From contig NZ_LN681225.1 in assembly GCF_000953655.1 (NCBI RefSeq), positions 3,175,501 to 3,239,500 of the forward strand: a stretch of DNA of 64,000 nucleotides, written 5' to 3'. The number at the start of each line of letters is the position of its first letter. The first letter of the stretch is position 1. A model generated the notes under the pieces. The model made no database searches, had not been told where the DNA came from, and saw nothing but the letters and a program-made list of their open reading frames with translations. The position numbers and the translations under genes are program-made. Positions 44,272 through 53,748 of the stretch are shown here, in pieces. This DNA comes from Legionella hackeliae (GTDB taxonomy: Bacteria; Pseudomonadota; Gammaproteobacteria; Legionellales; Legionellaceae).

Positions 44272-45594
44272 TTATTTAATGACTACCTCCCGCCCAAACT
44301 GATTCTGCCGGTAAATTCGGATAGCCATAAACACCATGGACACATTGTAAACGATATTGATTCCTACATAACAAATAATTGCCCCAATGAGATTCAGCCA
44401 GGGAATTAGGATCAAACAAGCGATAATCTGCAAGAGTAAAAGATATAGGGTTAACTTTGCTCCTACTCGACTACCTTCTTGTGAATATTGGATCATTTTA
44501 TACAAAGGCATGGATATCGCATAAGTGAAAATATTTATTAAACAGATATAAGTATAAGGCAGGGCATCAATAAAATTTGATTGATAAAGCAGCAAAATAT
44601 TTTTGGCAAAAAGCCCAATAAGCAAGGCAATAATACAAGCAATACCAAAGCAAATAAGGAGGTATTTTTTCATTATTTTTAACAATTTTTCTTTACTTTG
44701 CGCAAACCCGGCAGAAATATCCGGGCCAATCAAAATACCAATAGGACCAATGGCTATAAATGCCAAAGAAATAATCGAAGTAACAGCCGAAAATAACCCT
44801 GTTGCATGTTCTGTATGTCCCAGCCATTCGATGACCAATAATGGGATAGCTGTAAAGACATATTTGTTTAAATTCTGTACTGTATAGCCGTACATTTTTT
44901 CTTTCCAGACATCCACTGTATCACTGGGCTCAGTTTCAGGATTTAAAAATACTTGAAGTTTGGTCCTTTGCTGAATAATAAATGCCACACCTACAAAAAA
45001 TAGATAGCTTAAGATAAAACCAATTAGCATTACATGAGGGAAATAGCTGGGGTTATCATGAAATAAAACAGGATAGAGGTAAAAATAAGTAAATAAACTT
45101 AGTAAAAAATATAATACTGTTTGCATTAAACTTAGGCTTACAGCGGTGCGCATATAATCGACAGCCCGGAAAAACTGTAAATAGATGCTATAGATTGAAA
45201 TTCCCACCGCCCCCCAAAGAAAAAGGCTCAGAGGATGACTAATTTCAAAGATCTGTAAATTTTTTATTGCAGAGCTTAAGGCAATTAGGGAAAGACTTAA
45301 AAGCAATCCGCCTACAAGCAATGTCAAATAGATGGGTTTAAGAAAATCTTTTACTGAGAATGTTAAAGCAATAATTTCCTTGTATTGTTTCCTAACATAC
45401 AGTTTGGGGACATAATAACCAATGATTGAGTCGATACCAAATGTAATGATTGTAGCAATTAAAAAAAGCGCATTCGTTGCAACAGTAAAATCACCAAATA
45501 AAACCTCACCAGCATGTCTTGCTACCAACATATTGATAACAAAAAGCATGAATTGATCTGCGACAATGATTAATAAATTGAATAAAAATTCCAT
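44272..45594 (-). CDS. Polysaccharide flippase-like membrane protein (MOP/PST family)
   Basis: About 440 residues with 12-14 hydrophobic segments and the MOP-superfamily layout: an N-terminal segment leading into NMLVARHAGEVLFGDFTVA, then paired helices to the end. Such proteins flip lipid-linked oligosaccharides (Wzx) or related polymers across the inner membrane. There are no glycosyltransferases nearby to indicate which glycan. I choose ATG 45594 (MEFLFNLLI); the in-frame upstream codon at 45609 is TTG with no better ribosome site. Confidence 0.82.
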   Translation of the reverse strand: MEFLFNLLIIVADQFMLFVINMLVARHAGEVLFGDFTVATNALFLIATIITFGIDSIIGYYVPKLYVRKQYKEIIALTFSVKDFLKPIYLTLLVGGLLLSLSLIALSSAIKNLQIFEISHPLSLFLWGAVGISIYSIYLQFFRAVDYMRTAVSLSLMQTVLYFLLSLFTYFYLYPVLFHDNPSYFPHVMLIGFILSYLFFVGVAFIIQQRTKLQVFLNPETEPSDTVDVWKEKMYGYTVQNLNKYVFTAIPLLVIEWLGHTEHATGLFSAVTSIISLAFIAIGPIGILIGPDISAGFAQSKEKLLKIMKKYLLICFGIACIIALLIGLFAKNILLLYQSNFIDALPYTYICLINIFTYAISMPLYKMIQYSQEGSRVGAKLTLYLLLLQIIACLILIPWLNLIGAIICYVGINIVYNVSMVFMAIRIYRQNQFGREVVIK

Positions 45595-45809
45595 AAAGAT
45601 TGTTACCAAATAATAAGAATATCAATATATCGTTAACCTGTAGGTTTGACCATCCAAATAATAAATATAGCAACAAAAACCACATTGTAAAAAATTATTA
45701 CTAATCAATCGTTTATATAAATCTATATCCACACGCAGTCTTTGCTTTTAGAAAAAAATGTTTAAGATACATTTATACTTAATATGGAATGTTGATACAA
45801 AGGATAATA

Positions 45810-46373
45810 ATGATTGGACTCATTCAAAAAATTCTACTTAGCATGGTTCAAGATTTAAAAGGTGAGGAAGGTATGATAGAGCTTAAGAAACTAGCAAACG
45901 TACCTGTAGATAAATCTTTTCAAATTAATAATATATATTCAGATGAGGAGTGGCAACGGCTATTTCTGGCAGCTCAAACTTTATTGCGCCTAAGTCCTGA
46001 AGAAGTAGAGGCGCATTATGCTAACTACTTTGGTAAGGATGTCGTCCATCGCTTCCCCACTTGGTTTAATATGTCCCCAAACTCTTATGAGTTCCTATCT
46101 ATACAACCCACTATTCATAATTGTTTTGCGACAAGTATGGCGGATGCAGAAACGCGGCAGGCAATTAATGAAAAATTTAGATTAGAAAAATTACCCAATC
46201 AGCTGATTACCCACTATCGCTCCCCTAATAGATTATGCGGTTTGTACAAAGCTTTAGCCCGCTGGGTAGTTGACTATTATCATGACGAAGCAAGTATAGA
46301 GGAAAAAAAATGTCTAAAATTAGGAAATGACGAATGTGAAATCCACATTCAATGGACAGAGCTGAGGAATTAA
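45810..46373 (+). CDS. H-NOX (heme nitric oxide/oxygen-binding) sensor
   Basis: A 187-residue stand-alone H-NOX (HNOB) domain. The heme-ligand His is H103 in PTIHNCF and the porphyrin-propionate YxSxR motif is present as YRSPNR. It binds nitric oxide through the heme and passes the signal to a partner kinase. ATG 45810 has AAGGA 5 nt upstream. The kinase gene begins 1 nt after its stop. L. pneumophila has two H-NOX proteins, one of them in this same arrangement. Confidence 0.93.
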   Translation: MIGLIQKILLSMVQDLKGEEGMIELKKLANVPVDKSFQINNIYSDEEWQRLFLAAQTLLRLSPEEVEAHYANYFGKDVVHRFPTWFNMSPNSYEFLSIQPTIHNCFATSMADAETRQAINEKFRLEKLPNQLITHYRSPNRLCGLYKALARWVVDYYHDEASIEEKKCLKLGNDECEIHIQWTELRN

Positions 46374-46374
46374 T

Positions 46375-48702
46375 ATGCAGCATCCAGCATTACATGAGAT
46401 CCAAAAAAATATTGAAGAAATGGCGAATCAGCTTTGCTTGGCTGTTAAAGGTGAGTTTGATTTTACAATCAAAATTGATACTGAAAATGAAAGTATGCAA
46501 AAACTTACCATGCTGGTTAATTTTGTTCTTGATACTGCTCGCCGCTCCTTAGTGGATGTCAGAGAGAAAAATACACGATTAATGGAACTTGATCAGCTGA
46601 AATCTGATTTCATTGCAAATGTGAGTCATGAGCTGCGAACACCTTTGACTTTGATTTTAGCGCCACTGAAAACTATTTTAGAAAATAATGATTTGGCGCT
46701 CCCTCAGGATGTCTTGCAGAATTTAGAAAGAATTCAAAGAAATGCTGCGAGACTGTTCACCCAAGTTAACAATATTCTTGATTTTTCAAAACTTGAAGCA
46801 GAAAAATTTCAACTTCGTGAAGAACCGATTGATTTGAAAAAATTTCTCTCTCAACTAATAGACGATGCTCAAGATTTGGCAAAAGAACGACATATCCACT
46901 TAACATTTCAGACGAAAGGAAAAAACAAAGCCGTGCTTCTTGATAAAAGCATGCTTGAGAAAACTCTTTTAAATTTAATTTCTAATGCGCTTAAATTTAC
47001 GCCTGCTCAAGGATTCATTACCGTTGAATTAAAGCAACAAAATGAAGCTATGTGTTTACGCGTCAGTGATAGCGGCCCCGGAATTCCCAAAGAGCAAATT
47101 CCCTATATTTTCGATCGTTTTCATCAAGTTGACTCTTCAAGCACTCGTGCTTACGAAGGTACCGGAATAGGCTTAACTGTTGTTAAGCAGTTTGTAGAAA
47201 TGATGCAGGGAAGTATTTCTGTGGATAGTGAAATCGGTAAGGGTACAACATTTATTATCAACTTACCTGTTCAACTTGCGAATCGCTCGGACTATCCAGA
47301 AAAGCAGGCGAATTTCACAACAGATTCTACATTTGAAAACTTCAAAGCAGGCCTTGCTACCAGCAGTTTTGAAAACAATACGCCGGATGATTTCCTGTCA
47401 GAAAACAGACAACTGCCTCTTTTGATTCTTGCTGATGACAATCCTGATATCCGTACCTATATCGTCTCTTTATTGAAAGACAAATTCAACGTAGTTACTG
47501 TTGATAACGGTAAAGCAGCGCTTGAAGCTGTGCGTCAACACAATCCTCAAGTTATCTTATCCGATATTATGATGCCTATCATGGATGGCTATCAATTAAC
47601 AAGAGCACTTAAAGCGCACAAGGAAACCTGCAACATTCCAATTATTTTAATTACTGCCAAAGCCGGAGATGAAGCGGTCGTCACTGGTCTTAACGTTGGA
47701 GCGGATGACTATCTCGTAAAACCTTTTTCCCCACAGGAGTTAATTGCGCGTACTACTGCTGCGTATAAGCAATATGAGAGTTACTTGGAAAATTGCAGAC
47801 TTAACTCGCAGCTAGTCAGTATTGCAAGAAGAGCAGGCATGGCTGATCTTGCTACATCCATCTTACATAACATTGGTAATGTGCTTAATAGCGCCAATGT
47901 ATCGCTAGATATGATAAAAGAACATTCCAATCCATCTTATTTACAAGATTTAAGGACTGTTTCTTTAATGTTTAAAGAGCATAAAGGCACTTTAACGTCC
48001 TATCTTACTGAGGATGCTAAAGGAAAACTCTTACCTGATTATCTACTTGCATTGATAAGAAAAATCAATCAAGAGCACGAAACCATTGGAAAAGAGATGC
48101 TTTGTTTACGCAATCAAATTGCCCATATTAAAGATGTGGTTGCCATGCAAAAATCGCTTTGTGGCGTTTCCGGTGTCTTCGAACAATTGTCAGTCAATGA
48201 AATCATTATCAATGCCATTGAGATGTGTAAAAGTGCTTTGGATAAGCAAGCAGTCCAAATACACTACGATAGCAAAGAAAGCATTTTTGTCGTAACGGAT
48301 AAAGCCAAATTGCTACAAATACTCATCAATCTCATTCAAAATGCTATTGACGCCTTAAGTGCATCTGATGAAGCTATTAATAAAATCATACGCCTTACAG
48401 TCGCAGAGTACCCTGAGGCAAATAATCTCACCATTAAGATACAAGACAATGGAACAGGCATTAAAGAAGAAGATCGCGATAAAATCTTTAGCTTCGGCTT
48501 TACCACCAAATCTTATGGTCATGGGTTCGGTTTACATACAAGCGCTCTTGCTGCTAAAGAATTAGGCGGTAACTTACAAATGGACAGCAAGGGTTTCGGT
48601 TATGGAGCAGAATTTATTTTGACACTACCCTCAACGCAGGTAGAACGGAGATATTTGCATGGCGACAACAACTTCGAGAAGCGTAAAAATTCTCATTATT
48701 GA
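46375..48702 (+). CDS. Hybrid sensor kinase with a second HGN-type kinase module
   Basis: A 775-residue soluble protein with no membrane segment. Order: classical HisKA with H85 in SHELRTPL, HATPase (~190-300; NALKFT, DSGPGI and TGIGLTVV motifs), receiver with D397 in SDIMMP, then an atypical phosphoacceptor H498 in ILHNIGNVLNS and a second HATPase (NAIDAL, DNGTGI, GFGLHT). The HNIGN box matches the HGN family described for the L. pneumophila kinase Lpl0330, which controls a GGDEF/EAL regulator. Here H-NOX would set its activity. Its end overlaps the next gene by 44 nt. Confidence 0.93.
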   Translation: MQHPALHEIQKNIEEMANQLCLAVKGEFDFTIKIDTENESMQKLTMLVNFVLDTARRSLVDVREKNTRLMELDQLKSDFIANVSHELRTPLTLILAPLKTILENNDLALPQDVLQNLERIQRNAARLFTQVNNILDFSKLEAEKFQLREEPIDLKKFLSQLIDDAQDLAKERHIHLTFQTKGKNKAVLLDKSMLEKTLLNLISNALKFTPAQGFITVELKQQNEAMCLRVSDSGPGIPKEQIPYIFDRFHQVDSSSTRAYEGTGIGLTVVKQFVEMMQGSISVDSEIGKGTTFIINLPVQLANRSDYPEKQANFTTDSTFENFKAGLATSSFENNTPDDFLSENRQLPLLILADDNPDIRTYIVSLLKDKFNVVTVDNGKAALEAVRQHNPQVILSDIMMPIMDGYQLTRALKAHKETCNIPIILITAKAGDEAVVTGLNVGADDYLVKPFSPQELIARTTAAYKQYESYLENCRLNSQLVSIARRAGMADLATSILHNIGNVLNSANVSLDMIKEHSNPSYLQDLRTVSLMFKEHKGTLTSYLTEDAKGKLLPDYLLALIRKINQEHETIGKEMLCLRNQIAHIKDVVAMQKSLCGVSGVFEQLSVNEIIINAIEMCKSALDKQAVQIHYDSKESIFVVTDKAKLLQILINLIQNAIDALSASDEAINKIIRLTVAEYPEANNLTIKIQDNGTGIKEEDRDKIFSFGFTTKSYGHGFGLHTSALAAKELGGNLQMDSKGFGYGAEFILTLPSTQVERRYLHGDNNFEKRKNSHY

Positions 48703-50893
48703 TGACAATCCTGCCATTCATTCAGATTTCATCAAGATACTAACCACTAAAAATACGCTTGAGGATAATGAGTTAGCCAATTTTGAGCATCAAATCTTCG
48801 GTAAAAAACGTAGTTCTGAACTACCCACGTTTCGTCTAATTACGGCAATGCAGGGTCGAGAAGGCGTTGCTAAAATCGCCGAAGGTTTGGAAGACAATGA
48901 CCCTTATGCATTGGCCTTTGTCGATATTCGTATGCCTCCGGGCTGGGATGGTGTCGAGACAGCTCGAAAAATTTGGGAACTGGATCCGAATATTCAAATC
49001 GTTCTTTGTACCGCCTACTCAGACTATACCTGGGAAGAAACAATTCAGCACTTAGGTCAACGAGAAAATTTGCTTATTCTTAAAAAACCTTTTGATAGCA
49101 TCGCTGTCAGACAATTGTCTTGTGCCTTGAGTAAAAAATGGCAGCTCTTGCAGGAATCACGTGCCTACACACAATTATTAGAAACACAAGTTAAAGAAAG
49201 GACTCAATCTTTGCAAGAATCTTTGTCTGTCACCAGAGGAACTCTTGAGTCTTCGGCTGACGGTATTTTAGTGGTGAACAATCAAAATCAAGTTATTGAT
49301 TACAATGAAAATTTGATGAAAATGTTTCAAATTTCCAAAGCAGCTCTGGTTGAACAGGAAGCACAACATATTCTTGAATACCTTGCCGAAAAAATTGAAA
49401 CCCCAGATGTTTTCCTGAAATTTACCAGTAAATTAGCAAACTCAAAAAAGAACAGCAAAACGATGACTTTAAAATGCAAAGATCGTCGCATTCTTGAAAT
49501 TTATACACAGCCCTACAAGTTACATGACACAATCTCTGGACGTATTTGGTGTTTTCGCGATATTACCAAACGCGCTTTATTAGAAGAGCAACTGCATCAT
49601 CAAGCGACTCATGATTCATTAACGCAACTGCCCAATAGAGTGCTACTGACCGACAGACTGTCACAATTAATTTCTTACTCGAAACGCAATAACTCGATGT
49701 TTTGCGTGCTATTTTTTGATTTAGATCGTTTTAAGTTAATTAATGACAGTTTCAGCCATATCGCGGGGGACAAGTTATTACAAGACGTTGTTCAACGAAT
49801 TCGTCAAGTCATGCGAGAGGAAGACACGCTGGCAAGACTCGGGGGAGACGAATTTGTAGCCTTGTTAAAATCACATGATGAAACCAATGTTGCGAAAATT
49901 GCTAAAAAATTACTTGATGTATTTCATACCCCATTTGAGGTTAACTCTCATCAAATTTGGATAACTCCAAGCATCGGCATTGCTACTTTTCCCCGAGATG
50001 GTGAAACTATCGATGAGTTACTACGTAATGCAGATATAGCCATGTATCGGGCCAAAGAGCAGGGTGGCAATCAATTTCAGTTTTATACCTATAGCCTGGG
50101 TAAAAAAAGTGTGGCTCGTATGGAAATGGAGGCCGAATTGTATCAGGCTCTTGAAAAAAAAGAGTTCTTTTTGTGCTATCAGCCACAGCTCGATTTTAAA
50201 ACCAGAAAATTAGTATCCGCCGAGGCGTTAATTCGTTGGCGACATCCTAAAAAAGGTATTCTGCTACCCATCAATTTTATCCCTATGGCTGAGGAAACAG
50301 GATTAATTCTTCCTATTGGTGAATGGGTTTTGCAAGAAGCTTGCAAGCAAAATAAACAATGGCAAAAACTTAGTCTTCCTAAAATTCGTGTTGCCGTTAA
50401 TGTGGCAACCAAGCAGCTTAAACATCCTGAGTTTGGTCAAGTCATTCGCAGAATATTGACAGAAACAGAGCTTAGCCCTGAATTTCTTGAGATAGAAATT
50501 ACGGAAAATGTAATTTTAACCAGTCTGGAAGCAACGGCAATTTTTAACGATCTAAAAAAACTCGGTATTCATCTGGCTTTGGATGATTTCGGTTCAGGCT
50601 ATATGCTTCTGAATCATCTTAAAATTTTTCCCATCGATAGAATCAAAATCGATAGAACGTATATAAATAATATTCATTACAATAAAGTGGATGAAGTCAT
50701 TATTCAGGCAATTATTGCCATAGCTCGAAGTCTTGATCTCGAAATTGTCGCCGAAGGTGTAGAATCGAGCGAGCAAATCAAATTTCTAGAAACCCATGAA
50801 TGCACAGAAGGGCAAGGTTATTATTTTTGCAAACCACTCGCTTCAGAGGAATTTGAGGTCTTTTTAAGGAATACCATGACGGAAAGTTTCTAG
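48659..50893 (+). CDS. Response regulator with PAS, GGDEF and EAL domains
   Basis: A 744-residue REC-PAS-GGDEF-EAL protein. Receiver: acidic DDN near residue 14, phosphoacceptor D89 in FVDIRMP, then CTAYSD and KKPF. PAS at ~195-305 after a coiled linker. The GGDEF active site is intact (RLGGDEF) and the EAL motif is intact (SAEALIRW), so both cyclic-di-GMP synthesis and breakdown are possible. It corresponds in layout to L. pneumophila Lpl0329, a bifunctional enzyme controlled by its kinase. GGAG lies 8 nt before ATG, inside the kinase gene. Confidence 0.94.
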   Translation: MATTTSRSVKILIIDDNPAIHSDFIKILTTKNTLEDNELANFEHQIFGKKRSSELPTFRLITAMQGREGVAKIAEGLEDNDPYALAFVDIRMPPGWDGVETARKIWELDPNIQIVLCTAYSDYTWEETIQHLGQRENLLILKKPFDSIAVRQLSCALSKKWQLLQESRAYTQLLETQVKERTQSLQESLSVTRGTLESSADGILVVNNQNQVIDYNENLMKMFQISKAALVEQEAQHILEYLAEKIETPDVFLKFTSKLANSKKNSKTMTLKCKDRRILEIYTQPYKLHDTISGRIWCFRDITKRALLEEQLHHQATHDSLTQLPNRVLLTDRLSQLISYSKRNNSMFCVLFFDLDRFKLINDSFSHIAGDKLLQDVVQRIRQVMREEDTLARLGGDEFVALLKSHDETNVAKIAKKLLDVFHTPFEVNSHQIWITPSIGIATFPRDGETIDELLRNADIAMYRAKEQGGNQFQFYTYSLGKKSVARMEMEAELYQALEKKEFFLCYQPQLDFKTRKLVSAEALIRWRHPKKGILLPINFIPMAEETGLILPIGEWVLQEACKQNKQWQKLSLPKIRVAVNVATKQLKHPEFGQVIRRILTETELSPEFLEIEITENVILTSLEATAIFNDLKKLGIHLALDDFGSGYMLLNHLKIFPIDRIKIDRTYINNIHYNKVDEVIIQAIIAIARSLDLEIVAEGVESSEQIKFLETHECTEGQGYYFCKPLASEEFEVFLRNTMTESF

Positions 50894-51153
50894 ACCATTC
50901 TCTTCTCTAATTCATGATAAATATCGTCATAATCTTTCGAAGAAAAATCTTGCTCATTGGGATAGAGAATATAATCTTCAGTCTTATCTTTTTGATAAAT
51001 AAGATAATCGTATTTATGATTAGAATTAATTTGAATAATTATTCCTAATTTATCGGCCATCACATTTGATTTAAACCAATGAATTTCCTTCGCATTTGAA
51101 ATATCCGGTATCAAAGCAAACGCTAAAAATTCATCGCGAGTGATTTTTATCAT
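50890..51153 (-). CDS. Small hypothetical protein
   Basis: An 87-residue acidic protein, MIKITRDEFLAFALIP..., with aromatic-rich YDYLIYQKDKTEDY in the second half. No known family. AGGAT precedes the ATG at a good distance. Its end overlaps the convergent GGDEF/EAL gene by 4 nt. Confidence 0.65.
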   Translation of the reverse strand: MIKITRDEFLAFALIPDISNAKEIHWFKSNVMADKLGIIIQINSNHKYDYLIYQKDKTEDYILYPNEQDFSSKDYDDIYHELEKRMV

Positions 51154-51473
51154 GGTCTATCCTTAATAAACTGACTATATCCAAAATTAAAATCTTTTAT
51201 TTGATGATGAATCCCTAAAAGAATAGAAAACAGTTATCATTTTTTCAAATGATCCTGCTAACTAATTGATTTTTTTTAAAAATATCCCTTTAAAACATAT
51301 TATTTTTCACAAACCTAAAAACAACCTAATGAATTTAAATTAATTTTTAAATAAATTTAATGTTTTTTTGTAAATACTTTCCTTGCTTTGTTCTGAATGG
51401 ACTATATTAATTAAAAAAGACGTTAATAATCTTGAGGCTCTAAGGATATCTAAGACTCAGCAATGGAGATAAC
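51154..51473. other. AT-rich intergenic region with a possible sigma-S promoter
   Basis: A 320-bp gap between divergent small genes, very AT-rich. CTATATT at 51402-51408 is a plausible RpoS-type -10 for the gene at 51474, giving a ~60-nt 5' UTR. No other structure seen. Confidence 0.35.
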
Positions 51474-51722
51474 ATGAATCAGTATACGTATAAGGGTTTT
51501 AAAGTAATTTATCAGGTGGACTCGTCGGATGCGGCCCCTAATTTATACAAAGCGGATGGATACGTAGTTCGTGCAACGGATAATCGCAATTCAACTTCCC
51601 CTCAAAAATTTCATACTGAATACCCTACTAAAAAGGGCGCAGAAACCGAAATCAAAAAACTTCTTGAAGACTACATCGATTTTGAGTGGCAAGAGTTTTA
51701 CGAAATGAAAAATGAAACCTGA
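51474..51722 (+). CDS. Small conserved-looking hypothetical protein
   Basis: An 82-residue soluble protein with alternating aromatic/charged strands, YTYKGFKVIYQVD and YKADGYVVRATD, then a helix KGAETEIKKLLEDYIDFEW. It reads like a compact beta-sheet plus helix fold. Family not recognised. GGAG lies 6 nt before ATG. The RpoS-like -10 suggests stationary-phase expression. Confidence 0.7.
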   Translation: MNQYTYKGFKVIYQVDSSDAAPNLYKADGYVVRATDNRNSTSPQKFHTEYPTKKGAETEIKKLLEDYIDFEWQEFYEMKNET

Positions 51723-51744
51723 TTTTTATTTTTTAAAAACTCAG

Positions 51745-51987
51745 TTATCGACGCACAAATGCAGCCAGGATAATTAAGCTTATTCCCCCAATTAACAGGG
51801 TTGTTGCCAATGGTCTGTCATGGACCTTTTCTATGGCCACATTTGAATATTCCTTAATATTATCGCCAACATCGGTTACTGTATCACGAGTTTCTTCATA
51901 GAGATTATTTGTTAATTTCTTGCCCTTTTTAAAAATTTTGTTTACTTGTTTTTTTAAATCAGAATTTCCAGCAATTCTAATATCCAT
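51745..51987 (-). CDS. ElaB/YqjD-like (DUF883) membrane-anchored protein
   Basis: An 80-residue protein: a helical N-terminal part with KKQVNKIFKKGKKL, then YEETRDTVTDVGDNI, and one C-terminal membrane anchor (HDRPLATTLLIGGISLIILAAFVRR is the last 25 residues, in part). ElaB/YqjD proteins tie inactive ribosomes to the inner membrane in stationary phase. Start ATG 51987 has AGGGAG 8 nt upstream; an in-frame ATG at 52122 has no support and runs into repeat DNA. Confidence 0.75.
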   Translation of the reverse strand: MDIRIAGNSDLKKQVNKIFKKGKKLTNNLYEETRDTVTDVGDNIKEYSNVAIEKVHDRPLATTLLIGGISLIILAAFVRR

Positions 51988-52047
51988 CGTAATTACTCCC
52001 TTAATTGAAATTATGTCTTTTCTCAAGTATAGCAAATCACCTCTACT

Positions 52048-52325
52048 GGATGCCTCGGACAAGCCGAGGCAGGTAGAGAGGTTGTTGCGATGACCCCACT
52101 CTACGTAGCTCTGATAAACCATACAACGTATCCTGATGGCCCCCTATGTACCGCGGACAAGTCGACCCCCACATATCTCTGACAGTTTCACTCTTCGCAC
52201 CACTGACAGTTTCACTCTTCGCACCACTGACAGTTTCACTCTTCGCACCACTGACAGTTTCACTCTTCGCACCTCTGATAGGGTCCCCACCCTACGTACC
52301 TCGGCTTGTCCGAGGTATCCAGGAA
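52048..52325. repeat. Second palindromic repeat island (paired inverted REP-like elements)
   Basis: CCTCGGACAAGCCGAGG occurs at 52053-52069 and inverted at 52299-52315, with outer GGAT/ATCC and inner AGGTAG/CTACGTAC sequences as at 34.2 kb. A degenerate copy (CCGCGGACAAGTCGAC) lies at about 52151-52166. Between them are a 24-bp tandem array and short CCCCAC/CTACGTA pieces. The gap 51988-52469 otherwise holds no gene I can support. Confidence 0.82.
52179..52274. repeat. Four perfect tandem copies of a 24-bp unit
   Basis: The unit CTGACAGTTTCACTCTTCGC plus ACCA repeats four times without spacers (the last copy ends in T). A unit length divisible by 3 keeps frames open and creates false ORFs with an eight-residue repeat. 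Perfect identity implies recent expansion, so copy number probably varies between strains. Confidence 0.95.
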
Positions 52326-52469
52326 AATTTCTGTTGCGATTCCGTGACTCATATCAATAGGTGGCCAAGCGCCGCAACCGACATATGTTAAATAATGCTT
52401 CACACTGTAAATGCTTGCTCTTTATCGACCAAAACAATACGATATGCTTTTTTTAAAGGCATATTTGTT

Positions 52470-52802
52470 ATGAAATTAAGTGTCAATGAAAAGAAGTTGC
52501 AATCTTTCTATCACTTAAAGATTGTCGAGTTCAGTAATTTAGTTGATGAAATGATTCAGGCGTTCCAAGAGCGTAGAGCGTTTCATTTTCCTTATAGTTC
52601 CTTAGACAATTTAGTTGTTTTTTTGCGTCAAATTAGTAATGTAGAACTAAAAAACTCACTGCTTGTGGAATTAGATGAAATAGTCCTATCTCGTCTAGGT
52701 CAGTTTAATCCTAAAATTTTTGAAAAATATAATACTATTCGGGGTATAGCCAGAAAAAATACACCTGACGCTATCACTGACGAAAATTCATATCATCCTT
52801 AA
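52470..52802 (+). CDS. Small hypothetical protein
   Basis: A 110-residue, mostly helical protein (MKLSVNEKKLQSFYHLKIVEF..., FLRQISNVELKNSLLVELDEIVLSRL). No family recognised. I start at ATG 52470; the in-frame upstream ATG at 52395 abuts the repeat island and lacks a ribosome site. It overlaps the end of the convergent amidotransferase gene by 4 nt. Confidence 0.6.
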   Translation: MKLSVNEKKLQSFYHLKIVEFSNLVDEMIQAFQERRAFHFPYSSLDNLVVFLRQISNVELKNSLLVELDEIVLSRLGQFNPKIFEKYNTIRGIARKNTPDAITDENSYHP

Positions 52803-53662
52803 TATTTCTTACGTAATGGCCGTAACTGAATATTCTGCTCTCTATCAACTAACAACAAATGATTGGCAGGCACGTCCTGCCAATCCGTATTAAAATCCGT
52901 AAGTCTTTCAGAGGCAATCAGACAGCACTGATGAACATGTTCAGGCTGTGAAGAAACATCGACACAATGATTGAAGGTTGCAAAACAGCTCCCCACAAAA
53001 TAATGCAAGGACTCAGGCTTGGCTTTTTTATGGGTAGTATAGCGGCTAGCAATTAACCGCTCCCCATCTGTCAAACAGACATTAAAATAAGACGCATCAC
53101 TTGCCCCAAAATATTTAATTAATTCATTAATTTGGGCGAACGTTTCTTCTAGAATATCAGCAACTACCGACAATTCACTTAAATCTTTTCCCTTAGCCAA
53201 TTGCAAAAATAATGCGAATATGTGTTCTGAATCTGTTTCGCCTTGAATCCAGTGATAAATATCATCATCGAGTAAATGGCGGATATGACGTTTAACCACA
53301 ATGAAATCTGCAATATCACCATTATGCATGAGCATCCATCGTCCATGGATAAATGGATGACAATTGAAATTTGTGACTCCTCCAGCACCAGCAGCTCTTA
53401 CATGAGCAAAAAAGCAAGGGGATTTAATCTTGGCAGTCAAATTCAATAAATTTCTATCATTCCAGGCTGGCGAAATTGAAGTAAAGAGGGCAGGTTCAAG
53501 ACTAATGGATGGGGTATACCATCCCAAGCCAAAACCATCTCCATTAGTGGGCACAACAGTTTCCCGTGCATGTAAACTTTGCATCACAATGGAGTTAACA
53601 GGTTTAACCAATATATCATCCAATAAAGCTTCATGTCCTAGGTAGGCGACAAAACGGCACAT
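52799..53662 (-). CDS. Class II glutamine amidotransferase (YafJ/GATase_6 family)
   Basis: A 287-residue Ntn-hydrolase. Met removal exposes Cys2 (MCRFVAYLG), the nucleophile. Other family blocks are NGDGFGLGWY, FAHVRAAGAGGV, NCHPF, MLMHNGDI and GETDSEHIF. It would hydrolyse glutamine or a gamma-glutamyl substrate; no synthase partner is fused or adjacent, as is usual for YafJ. ATG 53662 has TGGAG 6 nt upstream. Confidence 0.9.
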   Translation of the reverse strand: MCRFVAYLGHEALLDDILVKPVNSIVMQSLHARETVVPTNGDGFGLGWYTPSISLEPALFTSISPAWNDRNLLNLTAKIKSPCFFAHVRAAGAGGVTNFNCHPFIHGRWMLMHNGDIADFIVVKRHIRHLLDDDIYHWIQGETDSEHIFALFLQLAKGKDLSELSVVADILEETFAQINELIKYFGASDASYFNVCLTDGERLIASRYTTHKKAKPESLHYFVGSCFATFNHCVDVSSQPEHVHQCCLIASERLTDFNTDWQDVPANHLLLVDREQNIQLRPLRKKY

Positions 53663-53748
53663 GGGAAACTCCAATTTTTATTTTTAACTATAGCAAGAAA
53701 AATTGAAGATATTTTTTATTATTATTAAATTTCTTCAAGACTAATCAT

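Noticed and set aside
52179-52274. CRISPR array
   Set aside because: The 24-bp units are directly abutting with no spacers, and there are no cas genes.
52136-52391. Overlapping ORFs with a repeated eight-residue unit across the 24-bp array
   Set aside because: The open frames come from the 24-bp tandem repeat (divisible by 3) and run through palindromic repeat DNA; no ribosome site.
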